Shown here: positions 50,424-63,956 of the stretch, in pieces
Layout: the number at the start of each line of letters is the position of its first letter
Numbering within the stretch: the stretch's first letter is position 1
Origin: Wenzhouxiangella sp. XN79A
GTDB lineage: Bacteria > Pseudomonadota > Gammaproteobacteria > Xanthomonadales > Wenzhouxiangellaceae
Assembly (NCBI RefSeq): GCF_012272825.1
Contig: NZ_JAAWWS010000142.1
Location: 62,001-126,000, forward strand
Direction of reading: 5' to 3'
Length of the DNA stretch: 64,000 bases
Program-made: the position numbers and the translations under genes
The notes under the pieces: generated by a model
What the model was told of the DNA's origin: nothing
What the model saw: the letters and a program-made list of their open reading frames with translations, nothing else
The model's database searches: none

Positions 50424-51149
50424 GTGAAGATTCTTCTCAATGGCGCCACCGGCAAGGTCGGGCGCCTGATCGAGGCGCTGGCCGAAACCGATGCCGCGCT
50501 CGAGCTCGTCGGGCGCGGTTCGCGCGACCACCCGCTGGCCGAACCGGCCGGCGCCGATGTGCTGATCGATTTCTCCAGGCCCGCCGCGCTCGTCGACGCG
50601 CTGGCGCTGGCCTGTCGCCATCGCATTCCGGTCGTCACCGGCACCACCGGACTCGACGACGCGGCCTCCGCCGCGCTCGGCCGGGCCGCCGAGACCGTGC
50701 CGGTGTGCCGGGCGGCGAACTTCGCGATCGGCGTCCACCTGCTTCGGCAGCTGGTCCGCGACGCCGCCCACCGGCTCGGGCCGGCGTTCGACATCGAGCT
50801 GGTCGAGACCCACCATCGCGAAAAGATCGACGCGCCCTCGGGCACCGCGCTGAGCCTGGCCCGTGCCGCGGCCGAAGGGCGCGGCCTCGACCCGGCCCAC
50901 GCGCTGCACAGCGACGGCCATGCCGGGGGCGCGCGCGACCGCGACCGGATCGGCGTGCAGTCGCTGCGCGGCGGCGACGTGGTCGGCGAGCACGAGGTGC
51001 ATTTCCTCGGCGACGGTGAGCGGCTGGTGCTGGTCCACCGCGCGACCGACCGCAGCCTGTTCGCACGCGGCGCGCTGCGCGCAGCGGCCTGGCTGGTCGG
51101 TCGTCCGGCCGGGCTGTACGGGCTCGACGACGTGCTGGCCGACCGCTGA
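50424..51149 (+). CDS. dapB: 4-hydroxy-tetrahydrodipicolinate reductase
   Basis: 241 aa, somewhat shorter than E. coli DapB (273). NAD(P)-binding [11 protein letters not shown] at the N-terminus, [32 protein letters not shown], and the catalytic [13 protein letters not shown] with [31 protein letters not shown]. Step in diaminopimelate/lysine synthesis. Followed by carA as in related genomes. Confidence 0.95.
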   Translation: MKILLNGATGKVGRLIEALAETDAALELVGRGSRDHPLAEPAGADVLIDFSRPAALVDALALACRHRIPVVTGTTGLDDAASAALGRAAETVPVCRAANFAIGVHLLRQLVRDAAHRLGPAFDIELVETHHREKIDAPSGTALSLARAAAEGRGLDPAHALHSDGHAGGARDRDRIGVQSLRGGDVVGEHEVHFLGDGERLVLVHRATDRSLFARGALRAAAWLVGRPAGLYGLDDVLADR

Positions 51150-51310
51150 GTGGTCGGCGACCGAGGGGCGCAGCTTGCGGCCCTCGACCCGCGCGACTGG
51201 CGTACAATGCCCGCTCGAACCGGTCGCACGACGACCCTTCGACGAGCGGCGTTTCCGGACCCGGTCCCCCGGACCCTCCGAGCGCCGCTTCGCAAATCCG
51301 GAGGCACGAT

Positions 51311-52453
51311 TTGTCCAATCTCAAGGCAGTACTGGCGCTGGAAGACGGCACGCTGTTTTCCGGCATGGGCTTCGGCGCGCCCGGCAAGGCGGTCGGCGAA
51401 GTGGTCTTCAACACCGCCATGTCCGGCTACCAGGAAATCCTGACCGACCCCAGCTACGCCGGTCAGCTGGTCACGCTGACCATGCCGCACATCGGCAACA
51501 CCGGCTGCAATCCCGAGGACAACGAGTCCGATCGCGGCCGGGCGGCCGGACTGATCGTGCGCGACTGCCCGCGCCGGGCCAGCTCCTGGCGGGCCACGCA
51601 GACGCTGCCGGACTGGCTGGTCGAGCAGAACGTGGTCGCGATCGCCGGCATCGACACCCGCGCGTTGACCGCGCTGCTGCGCGAGAAGGGCGCCCAGAAC
51701 GGCTGCATCCTGACCGGTGAGACGGTCGATCCGGCCGAAGCCCTGGAGGCCGCGCGGGCCTGTCCGCCGATGACCGGCCAGGACCTGGCGCGCGAGAACA
51801 GCTGTGCCGAGCCGCATGCCTGGACCGAGGGCTCGCCGGCCATCGAGTCGCGAACGCCGGTGGAGCACGGGGCCCGGCCGCACGTGGTCTGCTACGACTT
51901 CGGCGCCAAGTACAACATCCTTCGGCTGCTGGTCGACGCCGGCTGCCGCGTGACCGTGGTGCCGGCCACGACCCCGGCCGAGAAGGTGCTGGCGCTGGCG
52001 CCCGACGGCATCATGCTGTCCAACGGACCCGGCGACCCCGAGCCGTGCAGCTATGCCATCGAGGCCATCGGAACGCTGGTCGAGAAGCGGATCCCGACCT
52101 TCGGCATCTGCCTCGGCCACCAGTTGCTGGCGCTGGCCGCCGGCGCACGGACCCTGAAGATGAAGTTCGGCCACCACGGTGCCAACCACCCGGTCCAGGA
52201 CCTGGCCACCGGGCAGGTGATGATCACCTCCCAGAACCACGGCTTCGCCGTCGACGAGGCCAGCCTGCCGGCCCACGTCGAGGCCACCCATCGCTCGCTG
52301 TTCGACGGCAGCCTCCAGGGCATCCGCCTGACCGACGCCCCCGCCATGGGCTTCCAGGGCCACCCCGAAGCCAGCCCCGGCCCCCATGACCTGAGGCCGC
52401 TGTTCGACGCGTTCGTCGCGATGATGGGCGACGAACGAGGGGCGAGGGGTTAG
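51311..52453 (+). CDS. carA: Carbamoyl-phosphate synthase small subunit
   Basis: 380 aa; TTG start at 51311 with GGAGG 7 bp upstream gives [22 protein letters not shown]. Glutaminase triad: Cys in [11 protein letters not shown], and His/Glu in [15 protein letters not shown]-terminal [24 protein letters not shown] is diagnostic. It feeds ammonia to CarB. The final residues DERGARG are encoded by the left heptamer repeat of the downstream cassette. TACAAT at 51203-51208 is a possible -10 box. Confidence 0.97.
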   Translation: MSNLKAVLALEDGTLFSGMGFGAPGKAVGEVVFNTAMSGYQEILTDPSYAGQLVTLTMPHIGNTGCNPEDNESDRGRAAGLIVRDCPRRASSWRATQTLPDWLVEQNVVAIAGIDTRALTALLREKGAQNGCILTGETVDPAEALEAARACPPMTGQDLARENSCAEPHAWTEGSPAIESRTPVEHGARPHVVCYDFGAKYNILRLLVDAGCRVTVVPATTPAEKVLALAPDGIMLSNGPGDPEPCSYAIEAIGTLVEKRIPTFGICLGHQLLALAAGARTLKMKFGHHGANHPVQDLATGQVMITSQNHGFAVDEASLPAHVEATHRSLFDGSLQGIRLTDAPAMGFQGHPEASPGPHDLRPLFDAFVAMMGDERGARG

Positions 52454-52905
52454 GGGAGAGGGACGAGTGATGCAGCTTCGGAGCTATCGCGAACTCACTG
52501 TCTGGCAGCGCGCCATGGGCGTGGTCGAAGAACTGTATGCGTTGTCAAGCACATTTCCGGACAGTGAACGGTTTTCGCTGACGCAGCAAATGAGAAGAAC
52601 CGCGGTGTCCATTCCGTCGAACATTGCCGAAGGAAACGCGCGTCGTTCCACCAAGGACTACGCACGGTTCGTATCGATCGCCATCGGCTCGCTGGCGGAA
52701 CTCGAGACCCAGGTCGAGATCGCGGCCAGAATTGGATATCTGAACAACGCACACGCCTCGAACCTGCTGTCCGAGCTCGATGAAATCGGCCGGATGCTGC
52801 GAGCGATCGAAACCAAATTGCGAGGCTACGTACGAGATGTGTCGGCCGCCGATGCGCCGCTTGTCACTCGCCCCTCGTCCCTCGCCCCTCGCCCCTGAAC
52901 CCTGA
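52434..52905. mobile_element. Four-helix-bundle gene cassette bounded by inverted GGGCGAG heptamer repeats
   Basis: Left of the gene, heptamers of the form GGGCGAG (with GGGTTAG, GGGAGAG, GGACGAG variants) fill 52434-52467. Right of it, 52866-52905 holds the complementary series (ACTCGCCCCTCGTCCCTCGC and on). Aligned as inverted repeats the two sides share GAGGGACGAG and GAGTGA next to the gene. The gene start touches the left repeat and its last ~10 codons are written by the right repeat. The block interrupts carA-carB. Confidence 0.6.
52470..52898 (+). CDS. S23/four-helix-bundle protein (TIGR02436-like)
   Basis: 142 aa from ATG 52470 (a GTG codon directly precedes it). Family blocks: YRELTVWQRAMGVVEELYALSSTFPDSERFSLTQQMRRTAVSIPSNIAEGNARRSTKDYARFVSIAIGSLAELETQVEIAARIGYL and LLSELDEIGRMLRAIETKL. 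The fold is that of proteins encoded in 23S rRNA intervening sequences and of Avd factors of diversity-generating retroelements; no reverse transcriptase is present here. Codon use is less GC-biased than in the flanking carA and carB, suggesting acquisition. Function unknown. Confidence 0.88.
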   Translation: MQLRSYRELTVWQRAMGVVEELYALSSTFPDSERFSLTQQMRRTAVSIPSNIAEGNARRSTKDYARFVSIAIGSLAELETQVEIAARIGYLNNAHASNLLSELDEIGRMLRAIETKLRGYVRDVSAADAPLVTRPSSLAPRP

Positions 52906-52916
52906 GCTGCAAAGCC

Positions 52917-56146
<3,230 letters not shown>

Positions 56147-56150
<4 letters not shown>

Positions 56151-56638
56151 CGCAGCAGACACCGCTGACCAAGCAGGGCGCCGAGCGCCTGCGTGAAGAA
56201 CTGGCCCGACTGAAGAAGGTCGAGCGCCCGAAGATCATCGAGGCGATCGCCGAGGCGCGCGCGCACGGCGACCTGAAGGAAAACGCCGAATACCACGCCG
56301 CCCGCGAGCAGCAGGGCTTCATCGAGGGCCGGATCCAGGAGCTGGAAAGCTCGCTGTCGCACGCCCGGGTCATCGACGTGGCCGAGCTGAACGTCGAGGG
56401 CAAGGTGGTGTTCGGCGCCCACGTGACGCTGCTGGAGGACGTCGACGACGCCGAGGAAATCACCTGGCAGATCGTCGGCGACCTCGAGTCGAGCATCGAG
56501 CACCGCCGCCTGGCCGTGTCCGCGCCGCTGGCCCGGGCGCTGATCGGCCGCGAGGAAGGCGAGACCGTCGAGGTCAAGACGCCGAACGGCCTGCGGGTCT
56601 ACGAAATCGTCGAAGTCCGCTACGAACGCGGACGCTGA
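56147..56638 (+). CDS. greA: Transcription elongation factor GreA
   Basis: 163 aa. N-terminal coiled coil with [58 protein letters not shown], whose acidic tip (DLKENAEY) enters the RNA polymerase channel, and the FKBP-like C-terminal domain ending [14 protein letters not shown]. Stimulates cleavage of backtracked RNA. Confidence 0.97.
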
Positions 56639-56645
56639 GGCGACG

Positions 56646-57605
56646 ATGTCCGACCACCGGACGGCGCTGGTCATCGTGCTGCCGGTGCTCGACGCCGTGC
56701 TCGATGGCGAGCTGGCCTGTCCGCCGATCCTGCGATCGATCCTGACCCGCGGCCGCATCCGCGCGGGCGGCGGTGATGCCGCGCTGGCCGAGTCGCTCGG
56801 TTTCGACACGTTGCCGGCAGCAGGTCCGCGTGCGGCGCTGGCGGCCGGCGATGAACCGCCGCCCGGCTCGCGCTGGCTACGCGCCGATCCTGTTTCGCTG
56901 ATGCCGGATCTCACCGCCGTGTGGTTGCGTGGCCCGGCCCCGCTGGACTGGGACGCACCCTCGATGGCGCCGCTGAACGAGGCACTGGCCGAGACCTTCG
57001 CGCATGCCGGGCTGGACTGGCGAGCGCCAGCGACCGGACAGCCGGGCCGTCTCCGGCTCGATGAGCACAGCGCCGTCCAGTTCACCGACCTGATCGAGGC
57101 CCGAGGTCGCCGACTCGATGAAATCCTGCCTCGTGGCGACGGCGCGGGCCGCTGGCATGGCCTGATCAACGAAATCCAGATGGTCTTCCACCAGTTCCGC
57201 GCGCTCGACGACCCCAGCCCCGGCGGCTACGGCCTGTGGTTCTGGGGTGCCGGACTCGCGCCCCAGGCCGGGCCGCCGGACGCGGCGGTCGCGCGCCTGC
57301 TGCGGGCGCCGGGCTCGGCCGGCGACGACGGCCTGGCCGGCTGGCTGGGCCGGTCGGTGGCGGACCTGCAGGCCGATTGGCGGCCCGAGCCCGGCCTGAC
57401 GCTGGTCGAGGCCGAATTCGGCGATGACGCCGCCGGCTACCTGACCGCGCTCGACGACCAGCTGCTGGCGCCGGCCTGGGCCGCGCTGAAGGCCGGCCGA
57501 CTCGATGTGATGACCCTGGTCGGCAGCCGCTCGACCGCACAGGCCGGCCGCTGGGCGCCGCTGGCGCTGTGGCGGCGCTCGCCGCCGGAGGGTCTCGGGT
57601 CGTGA
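56646..57605 (+). CDS. RpfE-like protein
   Basis: 319 aa, between greA and recJ, the place occupied by rpfE in Xanthomonas. N-terminal ALVIVLPVLDAVLDG is followed by a long region with LNEALAETFAHAGLDWRAP, HGLINEIQMVFHQF and GYGLWFWGAG, which matches the phosphoglycerate-mutase-like cytosolic family to which RpfE belongs. No catalytic His is visible. It overlaps the recJ GTG start. Assignment relies mainly on position. Confidence 0.65.
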   Translation: MSDHRTALVIVLPVLDAVLDGELACPPILRSILTRGRIRAGGGDAALAESLGFDTLPAAGPRAALAAGDEPPPGSRWLRADPVSLMPDLTAVWLRGPAPLDWDAPSMAPLNEALAETFAHAGLDWRAPATGQPGRLRLDEHSAVQFTDLIEARGRRLDEILPRGDGAGRWHGLINEIQMVFHQFRALDDPSPGGYGLWFWGAGLAPQAGPPDAAVARLLRAPGSAGDDGLAGWLGRSVADLQADWRPEPGLTLVEAEFGDDAAGYLTALDDQLLAPAWAALKAGRLDVMTLVGSRSTAQAGRWAPLALWRRSPPEGLGS

Positions 57606-59302
57606 TCCGCCGCGTGCGCGTTCGCCGTCGGCCGGCCGCCGCACCGTTGCCCGGTCTCGATCCGGTCGCCGCGCGGGTGCTGGCCGCGCGCGGCTGCAGC
57701 GCTCCACCGGACTACGCGCTGGCCTCGATGCTGCCGCCGACGCTGGCCGATCTCGGGTCCGCCGCGGCGCTGCTGGCCGACGCGATCGAGCAGGGTCGCC
57801 GAATCCTGGTGGTCGGCGACTTCGACGCCGACGGGGCGACCGGCACGGCGGTCGCGGTGCGCGGGCTGCAGGGGCTGGGCGCGGCCGACGTCTGCTGGCG
57901 CATGCCCGATCGTATCCGCCACGGCTACGGCCTGAGCGTGAAGCTGGCCGAGGAGTGCCTCGCACTGGAGCCGCACGTGCTGGTCACCGTCGATCACGGC
58001 ATCAGCTCGATCGAAGGGGTGGCGAAGGTCCGCGAGGCCGGCGTGCGCGTGGTCGTCACCGATCACCACCTGCCGGGCCCGACGCTGCCGGCCGCCGATG
58101 TGATCGTCAACCCCAACCGGCCCGACGACGACTTTCCGTCGCCGCACCTGGCCGGCTGCGGCGTGCTGTTCTACGTGCTGATCGGCCTGCGCGCCGAGCT
58201 GCGTCGGCGCGGTCGCGCGGCCGACTTCCGCCTCGATTCCCTGCTCGACCTGGTCGCGCTGGGCACCGTGGCCGACCTGGTCCGGCTCGACGAAAACAAC
58301 CGCCGGCTGGTCCGCCAGGGCCTGGAACGGATCCGCCGCCGCCAGTGCTGCGCGGGCGTGGCCGCGCTGCTCGAAGTGGCCGGGCGCAACCTGGCCCATG
58401 TCGCGGCCAGCGACCTGGGCTTCATCGCCGGGCCGCGCCTGAACGCGGCCGGCCGGCTCGATGACATCTCGATCGGCATCCGCTGCCTGCTGACCGACGA
58501 CCCGGACGAGGCCATGGCCCTGGCCGGTGAACTGGACCGCTTCAATCGAGACCGCCAGCAGCTGCAGAGCGACATGGTCGAGACCGCGCAGCAGCTCGCG
58601 ACGGAGCTGGCCGCCGGCATCGACGGCGAGCCCGGCGGACTGTGCCTGTACGACCCGGACTGGCACCCCGGCGTGGTCGGACTCGTCGCCTCCAGGATCT
58701 GCGAACAGCTGCAGCGCCCGGTGATCGCGTTCGCCCCGGCCGAGCCGGGGGCGAGCGAGCTGAAGGGGTCGTGCCGGTCGCCGGCCGGCGTGCACATGCG
58801 CGACCTGCTGGCCGAACTCGACGCCCGCCAGCCTGGCCTGGTCGACCGCTTCGGCGGCCATGCGCGAGCCGCCGGGCTGAGCCTGGAGAGCGATCGCTTC
58901 GCCGACTTCCGCCAGGCCTTCGACGCCCACGTCGCGCGGTTGACGTTTCCGCCCGATGCCGTGCTGTCCGACGGTCCGCTTGCGGCCAGCGAGCTGACCA
59001 TCGAGACCGCCGAGGCCCTGTCCGACGCCGGGCCCTGGGGCCAGGGTTGGGACGAGCCGCTGTTCGACGGCCATTTCCGCGTGCTCGAGCGCCGTGTGGT
59101 CGGCCAGGACCACCTCAAGATGCTGCTCGAACCCTTCGACGGCGGCCCGGCGCTGGACGCCATCGCCTTCCGCGCCGGCGACTGGTGCCACCGCGACCTG
59201 CCCGAACCGCTGCACGTGACCTACCGCCTGGAAATCAACCGCTGGCGCGGCCGCGTCACCCCGCAGCTGAACATCCAGCACTGGGTCGAAGGCGAGGGCT
59301 GA
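57602..59302 (+). CDS. recJ: Single-stranded-DNA exonuclease RecJ
   Basis: 566 aa from GTG 57602, overlapping the previous stop (GTGA). DHH phosphoesterase motifs: GDFDADGATGTA (I), VDHGIS (II), VVTDHHLPG (III) and LVALGTVADLVRL; the DHHA1 part ends with DRFGGHARAAGLSLE. The OB-like C-terminus is LHVTYRLEINRWRGRVTPQLNIQ. Acts 5'-3' in RecF repair and mismatch repair. Confidence 0.96.
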   Translation: MIRRVRVRRRPAAAPLPGLDPVAARVLAARGCSAPPDYALASMLPPTLADLGSAAALLADAIEQGRRILVVGDFDADGATGTAVAVRGLQGLGAADVCWRMPDRIRHGYGLSVKLAEECLALEPHVLVTVDHGISSIEGVAKVREAGVRVVVTDHHLPGPTLPAADVIVNPNRPDDDFPSPHLAGCGVLFYVLIGLRAELRRRGRAADFRLDSLLDLVALGTVADLVRLDENNRRLVRQGLERIRRRQCCAGVAALLEVAGRNLAHVAASDLGFIAGPRLNAAGRLDDISIGIRCLLTDDPDEAMALAGELDRFNRDRQQLQSDMVETAQQLATELAAGIDGEPGGLCLYDPDWHPGVVGLVASRICEQLQRPVIAFAPAEPGASELKGSCRSPAGVHMRDLLAELDARQPGLVDRFGGHARAAGLSLESDRFADFRQAFDAHVARLTFPPDAVLSDGPLAASELTIETAEALSDAGPWGQGWDEPLFDGHFRVLERRVVGQDHLKMLLEPFDGGPALDAIAFRAGDWCHRDLPEPLHVTYRLEINRWRGRVTPQLNIQHWVEGEG

Positions 59303-59432
59303 CGCGCACTGCGGCGGCGATGCCCGGCAACGCGCGCCGACATCGCAAGTGATCGACAGCGCTCGACGACGATTCCCGCCGCATGCCAGGCGGTACAATG
59401 AGCGGTTTGCACCCGACGAGACCCAACGCGCC

Positions 59433-60531
59433 ATGGAACAGACCGCGCTGAAGAGCCTGCTGGACGATCTCTCCCGACGAGCCGAGTCGCTCAGGGGGTA
59501 TCTTTGACTACGATGGCAAGGTAGAAAAGCTCGAGGAGGTCAACCGCGAGCTCGAGGATCCCGGCGTCTGGAACGACGCCGAGCGCGCCCAGGACCTGAA
59601 CAAGGAACGTGCCGCGCTGGACAAGTCGGTGACCCTGCAACGTTCGGTGTTCGAGGGCGTACGCGACACCGGCGAGCTGCTGGAGATGGCCGTCGAGGAA
59701 GACGACGCCGACACCCTGGCCAGCGTCGAGAGCGACCTGAAATCGCTGGAGAAGCGCATCGAGGAACTCGAGTTCCAGCGGATGTTCTCCGGCGAAATGG
59801 ACGAGCGCCCGTGCTTCATCGACATCCAGGCCGGCTCCGGTGGCACCGAGGCCCAGGACTGGGCCGAGATGCTGCTCCGGATGTACCTGCGCTGGGCCGA
59901 GTCACGCGGCTGGAGCGCCGAACTGCTGGAAGTCTCGGCCGGTGAAGTGGCCGGCATCAAGAGCGCGACGATCCGCGTCGAAGGCGACTTTGCCTATGGC
60001 TGGTGCCGCACCGAGACCGGCGTGCATCGACTCGTGCGCAAGTCGCCGTTCGACTCCGGCAACCGCCGCCATACCTCGTTCGCTTCGGTATTCGTGTCGC
60101 CGGAAATCGACGAGTCGATCGAGATCGACATCGACCCGTCGGACCTGAGAATCGACGTCTATCGCGCCTCCGGCGCCGGCGGCCAGCACGTCAACCGGAC
60201 CGAATCGGCCGTGCGCATCACCCACGAGCCCAGCGGCATCGTCGTGCAGTGCCAGACCGACCGCTCGCAGCACAAGAACAAGGACCGCGCGATGGGCCAG
60301 CTGCGCGCCAGGCTCTACGAGCTGGAGCTGCAGAAACAGCGCGAGAAGGCCCAGGCCGCCGAGGAAGAAAAGGCCGACATCGGCTGGGGCAGCCAGATCC
60401 GCAACTACGTCCTCGACCAGTCGCGCATCAAGGACCTCCGCACCGGCGTCGAACGCGCCGACACCCAGAAAGTGCTCGACGGCGACCTCGACGACTTCGT
60501 CGCCGCCTCGCTGAAAGCGGGGTTGGAGTAG
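59433..60531 (+). CDS. prfB: Peptide chain release factor 2 (programmed +1 frameshift)
   Basis: 365 aa after recoding. Frame 0 runs from ATG 59433 through 24 codons to CTT TGA (TGA at 59505-59507); the ribosome then skips one T and continues from GAC at 59506 to the stop at 60531. The classical site is complete: the SD-like AGGGGGT, then ATCTTTGAC. RF2 features include the peptidyl-hydrolysis loop GAGGQHVN and [22 protein letters not shown]. In-frame TGA read by RF2 itself gives autoregulation. Confidence 0.97.
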
Positions 60532-60545
60532 AAACAAACCGACAA

Positions 60546-60696
60546 ACGGCAGATTACGCAGATAACGCAGACAAGAGCGCGTCGAGAACCGAACGGTCTT
60601 CGCGGATCGTTCCGCTCACCGAAATCGTTGGCGCTCACGTGCCTTGTTGCAGGGTTTTGACTTTTTCAATCCGTGGAGTCTGCGTAATCTGCGGTT
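60546..60696. repeat. Inverted GCAGATTACGCAGA element without ORF
   Basis: GCAGATTACGCAGA at 60549-60562 (followed by TAACGCAGAC) and its exact inverted copy TCTGCGTAATCTGC at 60679-60692 bound ~115 bp of non-coding DNA between prfB and lysS. The left arm shows a 12-bp tandem periodicity (AGATTACGC, AGATAACGC). Composition is lower in GC than the neighbours. It looks like an empty or decayed version of a repeat-bounded cassette. Confidence 0.6.
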
Positions 60697-60718
60697 CCGA
60701 AGAGAGAGCTTCCGCGTC

Positions 60719-62242
<1,524 letters not shown>

Positions 62243-62310
62243 CATCGTCTCGTCATTGCCGGCTTGATCGACGAGGTGTATGTTCGGGGCTGGTCAACCC
62301 GGTGCCGAAC

Positions 62311-62811
62311 ATGAAGCTGCAACCATGGCTGCCGGCAGGAGCGCTGCTCCTGCTCTCATCGGGCCTTGCGGCCCAGACGCTGGTCTACGAGCGCGAATAC
62401 ACGCTGATTGCCGAGGCGGACAACACGCTGCGGGTGGAACTTCACCCCGACGGCAGGCTTGTGGTCGAACGTCCCGAGTTCATGACCTGGTCGGGTCGCC
62501 ACGAATTCCGGGTGGCACCGTCTCGCTACCAGGCGCTGCGCGATGCATTCGACGCCGCTCACACCGACACAGGCCGCCTGTATGAAGACGTCCAGCGGCG
62601 CGCGGCGAACGAGGAGTGGATCGTGACCGATCCCGAGTTCTCGCGCTTCGCGCTCGTCGATGAAGCGCGCGGCCCGCTCGAGCAGGTCACCGCGGTGTCG
62701 CTGGAGGCCTGGGCGGCGCGATTCGACGACCCGAGGCTCGAGCGCCTGCATGACCTGGAGCTGGACCTGTTCGAACTGATGAACGCGCAGGCGCCGGGAG
62801 CTGAGCAATGA
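62311..62811 (+). CDS. Secreted protein of unknown function
   Basis: 166 aa from ATG 62311 (a GTG 9 bp upstream is possible). Signal peptide ~1-21 ending GLAAQ. The mature part is soluble: YEREYTLIAEADNTLRVELHPDGRLVVERPEFM, VAPSRYQALRDAF, a helical end (RLERLHDLELDLFELMNA). No family recognised. Its stop overlaps the next start by ATGA, so it may be a partner or inhibitor-like companion of the metzincin (inference only). Confidence 0.7.
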   Translation: MKLQPWLPAGALLLLSSGLAAQTLVYEREYTLIAEADNTLRVELHPDGRLVVERPEFMTWSGRHEFRVAPSRYQALRDAFDAAHTDTGRLYEDVQRRAANEEWIVTDPEFSRFALVDEARGPLEQVTAVSLEAWAARFDDPRLERLHDLELDLFELMNAQAPGAEQ

Positions 62812-63833
62812 GCCGCCGTGGTCCGACCGCGCCGCTGGTCCAGGCCCTGTCCGCAGCCGGCCTGATCGGCGCCAGCAGCCTGGCGCTGGCCGGGGCGTAC
62901 ATCTCTTCCAGCGGGACCTTTCCCGACCGGATCACCCACCCCAGCGGCTATACCGGAACCGGGGGAACCTTGAATGTCTCGGTCTGCATCGCACCGACCA
63001 GCGAATCCATTGCCGACATGGAAGTCTCGGTCCGGAACGCGATCTTCAACTGGAACCAGCTCACGCCGGTCAGCCCGAACCTGTTCCTGGGCGGAGCCAA
63101 CGACATCCCGTCGGGGCAGATCGATTTCGAGTCGACCGTGGTCCACGAAATCGGCCACTGCATCGGCCTGGCGCACCCGAACGCGGCCACCGAGTCGGGC
63201 TTGCCCAACGAAGACCGCAACTACACCAAGGCCGGTCAGGGCAGCAACGGCGTCTTCGACCTGGATCCCGGCGCCGACGGCATCAAGGGCTCGGCCGACG
63301 ACCTGCGCGGCGACGACATCAGCCTGCACTGGTTCAACCCCGACAACAATCCCTTCGTGCTGTTCGAGCCGGTCGATGTGTCGAACTACTTCATCGACCT
63401 GGCCGACCTGCCGGCCGGCGACACCTTCCCGGCCAACGCGGACCGGACCGTCGGAGCGGCGCTCGGCTTTCCCGACAGCGAGGCCGTGATGCAGCAGGGC
63501 GCCTTCTTCGACGAGGACCAGCGCCAGCTCGGCGTCAGCGACGTGGCGATGATCCGGCTGGCGGCCTCAGGCCTCGATGAAACCCAGGGCACCGGCGACG
63601 ACTACACGCTGCAGCTGGTCTACGGCGGCGTGCAGAGCGGCTGCGACATCACCGTCCAGGTCACCGGGGGGAGCTTCGCGTTCTGTTCGGTGGGCACCAC
63701 GACCGTCTCCGGCCGCCACCGCCGCGTCACTGCAGCAACGGTGCAGATGGGCTCGGCCACCAACTTCGACTGGTTCTTCAACCAGACCCTGCTGGGCCCC
63801 GAAGGGATCTTCGCCGACGGGTTCGAAATCTGA
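62808..63833 (+). CDS. Secreted metzincin-like metalloprotease with C-terminal IFADGFE tag
   Basis: 341 aa. Signal peptide ~1-29 (LIGASSLALAGA). Zinc motif HEIGHCIGLAH at ~112-122 matches HExxHxxGxxH of metzincins; the preceding QIDFESTVV is typical of the strand before the active helix. Residues ~185-320 add a beta-rich C-terminal part with two cysteines. The protein ends GPEGIFADGFEI. A conventional Met-turn is not obvious. Likely exported; substrate unknown. Confidence 0.78.
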   Translation: MSRRGPTAPLVQALSAAGLIGASSLALAGAYISSSGTFPDRITHPSGYTGTGGTLNVSVCIAPTSESIADMEVSVRNAIFNWNQLTPVSPNLFLGGANDIPSGQIDFESTVVHEIGHCIGLAHPNAATESGLPNEDRNYTKAGQGSNGVFDLDPGADGIKGSADDLRGDDISLHWFNPDNNPFVLFEPVDVSNYFIDLADLPAGDTFPANADRTVGAALGFPDSEAVMQQGAFFDEDQRQLGVSDVAMIRLAASGLDETQGTGDDYTLQLVYGGVQSGCDITVQVTGGSFAFCSVGTTTVSGRHRRVTAATVQMGSATNFDWFFNQTLLGPEGIFADGFEI

Positions 63834-63838
63834 GCAAC

Positions 63839-63870
63839 AAAAAAACGCCCCGCAGCGGACTGCGGGGCGT
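63839..63870 (-). terminator. Intrinsic terminator of tRNA-Asn, bidirectional stem
   Basis: ACGCCCCGCAG (63845-63855) and CTGCGGGGCGT (63860-63870) form a perfect 11-bp stem with a CGGA loop. On the minus strand seven T residues follow (63845-63839). It also lies 5 bp after the metzincin stop and can end that transcript on the plus strand less efficiently. Confidence 0.85.
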
Positions 63871-63879
63871 TCTCGGATT

Positions 63880-63956
63880 TGGCTCCCCGGGTCGGATTCG
63901 AACCAACGACCTAGTGATTAACAGTCACCCGCTCTAACCAGCTGAGCTACCGGGGA
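63880..63956 (-). tRNA. tRNA-Asn (GTT)
   Basis: 77 nt with encoded CCA. Acceptor TCCCCGG/CCGGGGA, D-arm GCTCAGCTGGTTAGAGC, anticodon loop CTGTTAA with anticodon GTT, T-arm GTTGG-TTCGAAT-CCGAC. Confidence 0.95.

Noticed and set aside
52470-52898. Diversity-generating retroelement based on the Avd-like fold
   Set aside because: No reverse transcriptase, template repeat or variable repeat is found nearby; only the fold is shared.
59433-59507. prfB as a pseudogene
   Set aside because: The in-frame TGA is the standard recoding site, with the stimulator and slip codon intact.
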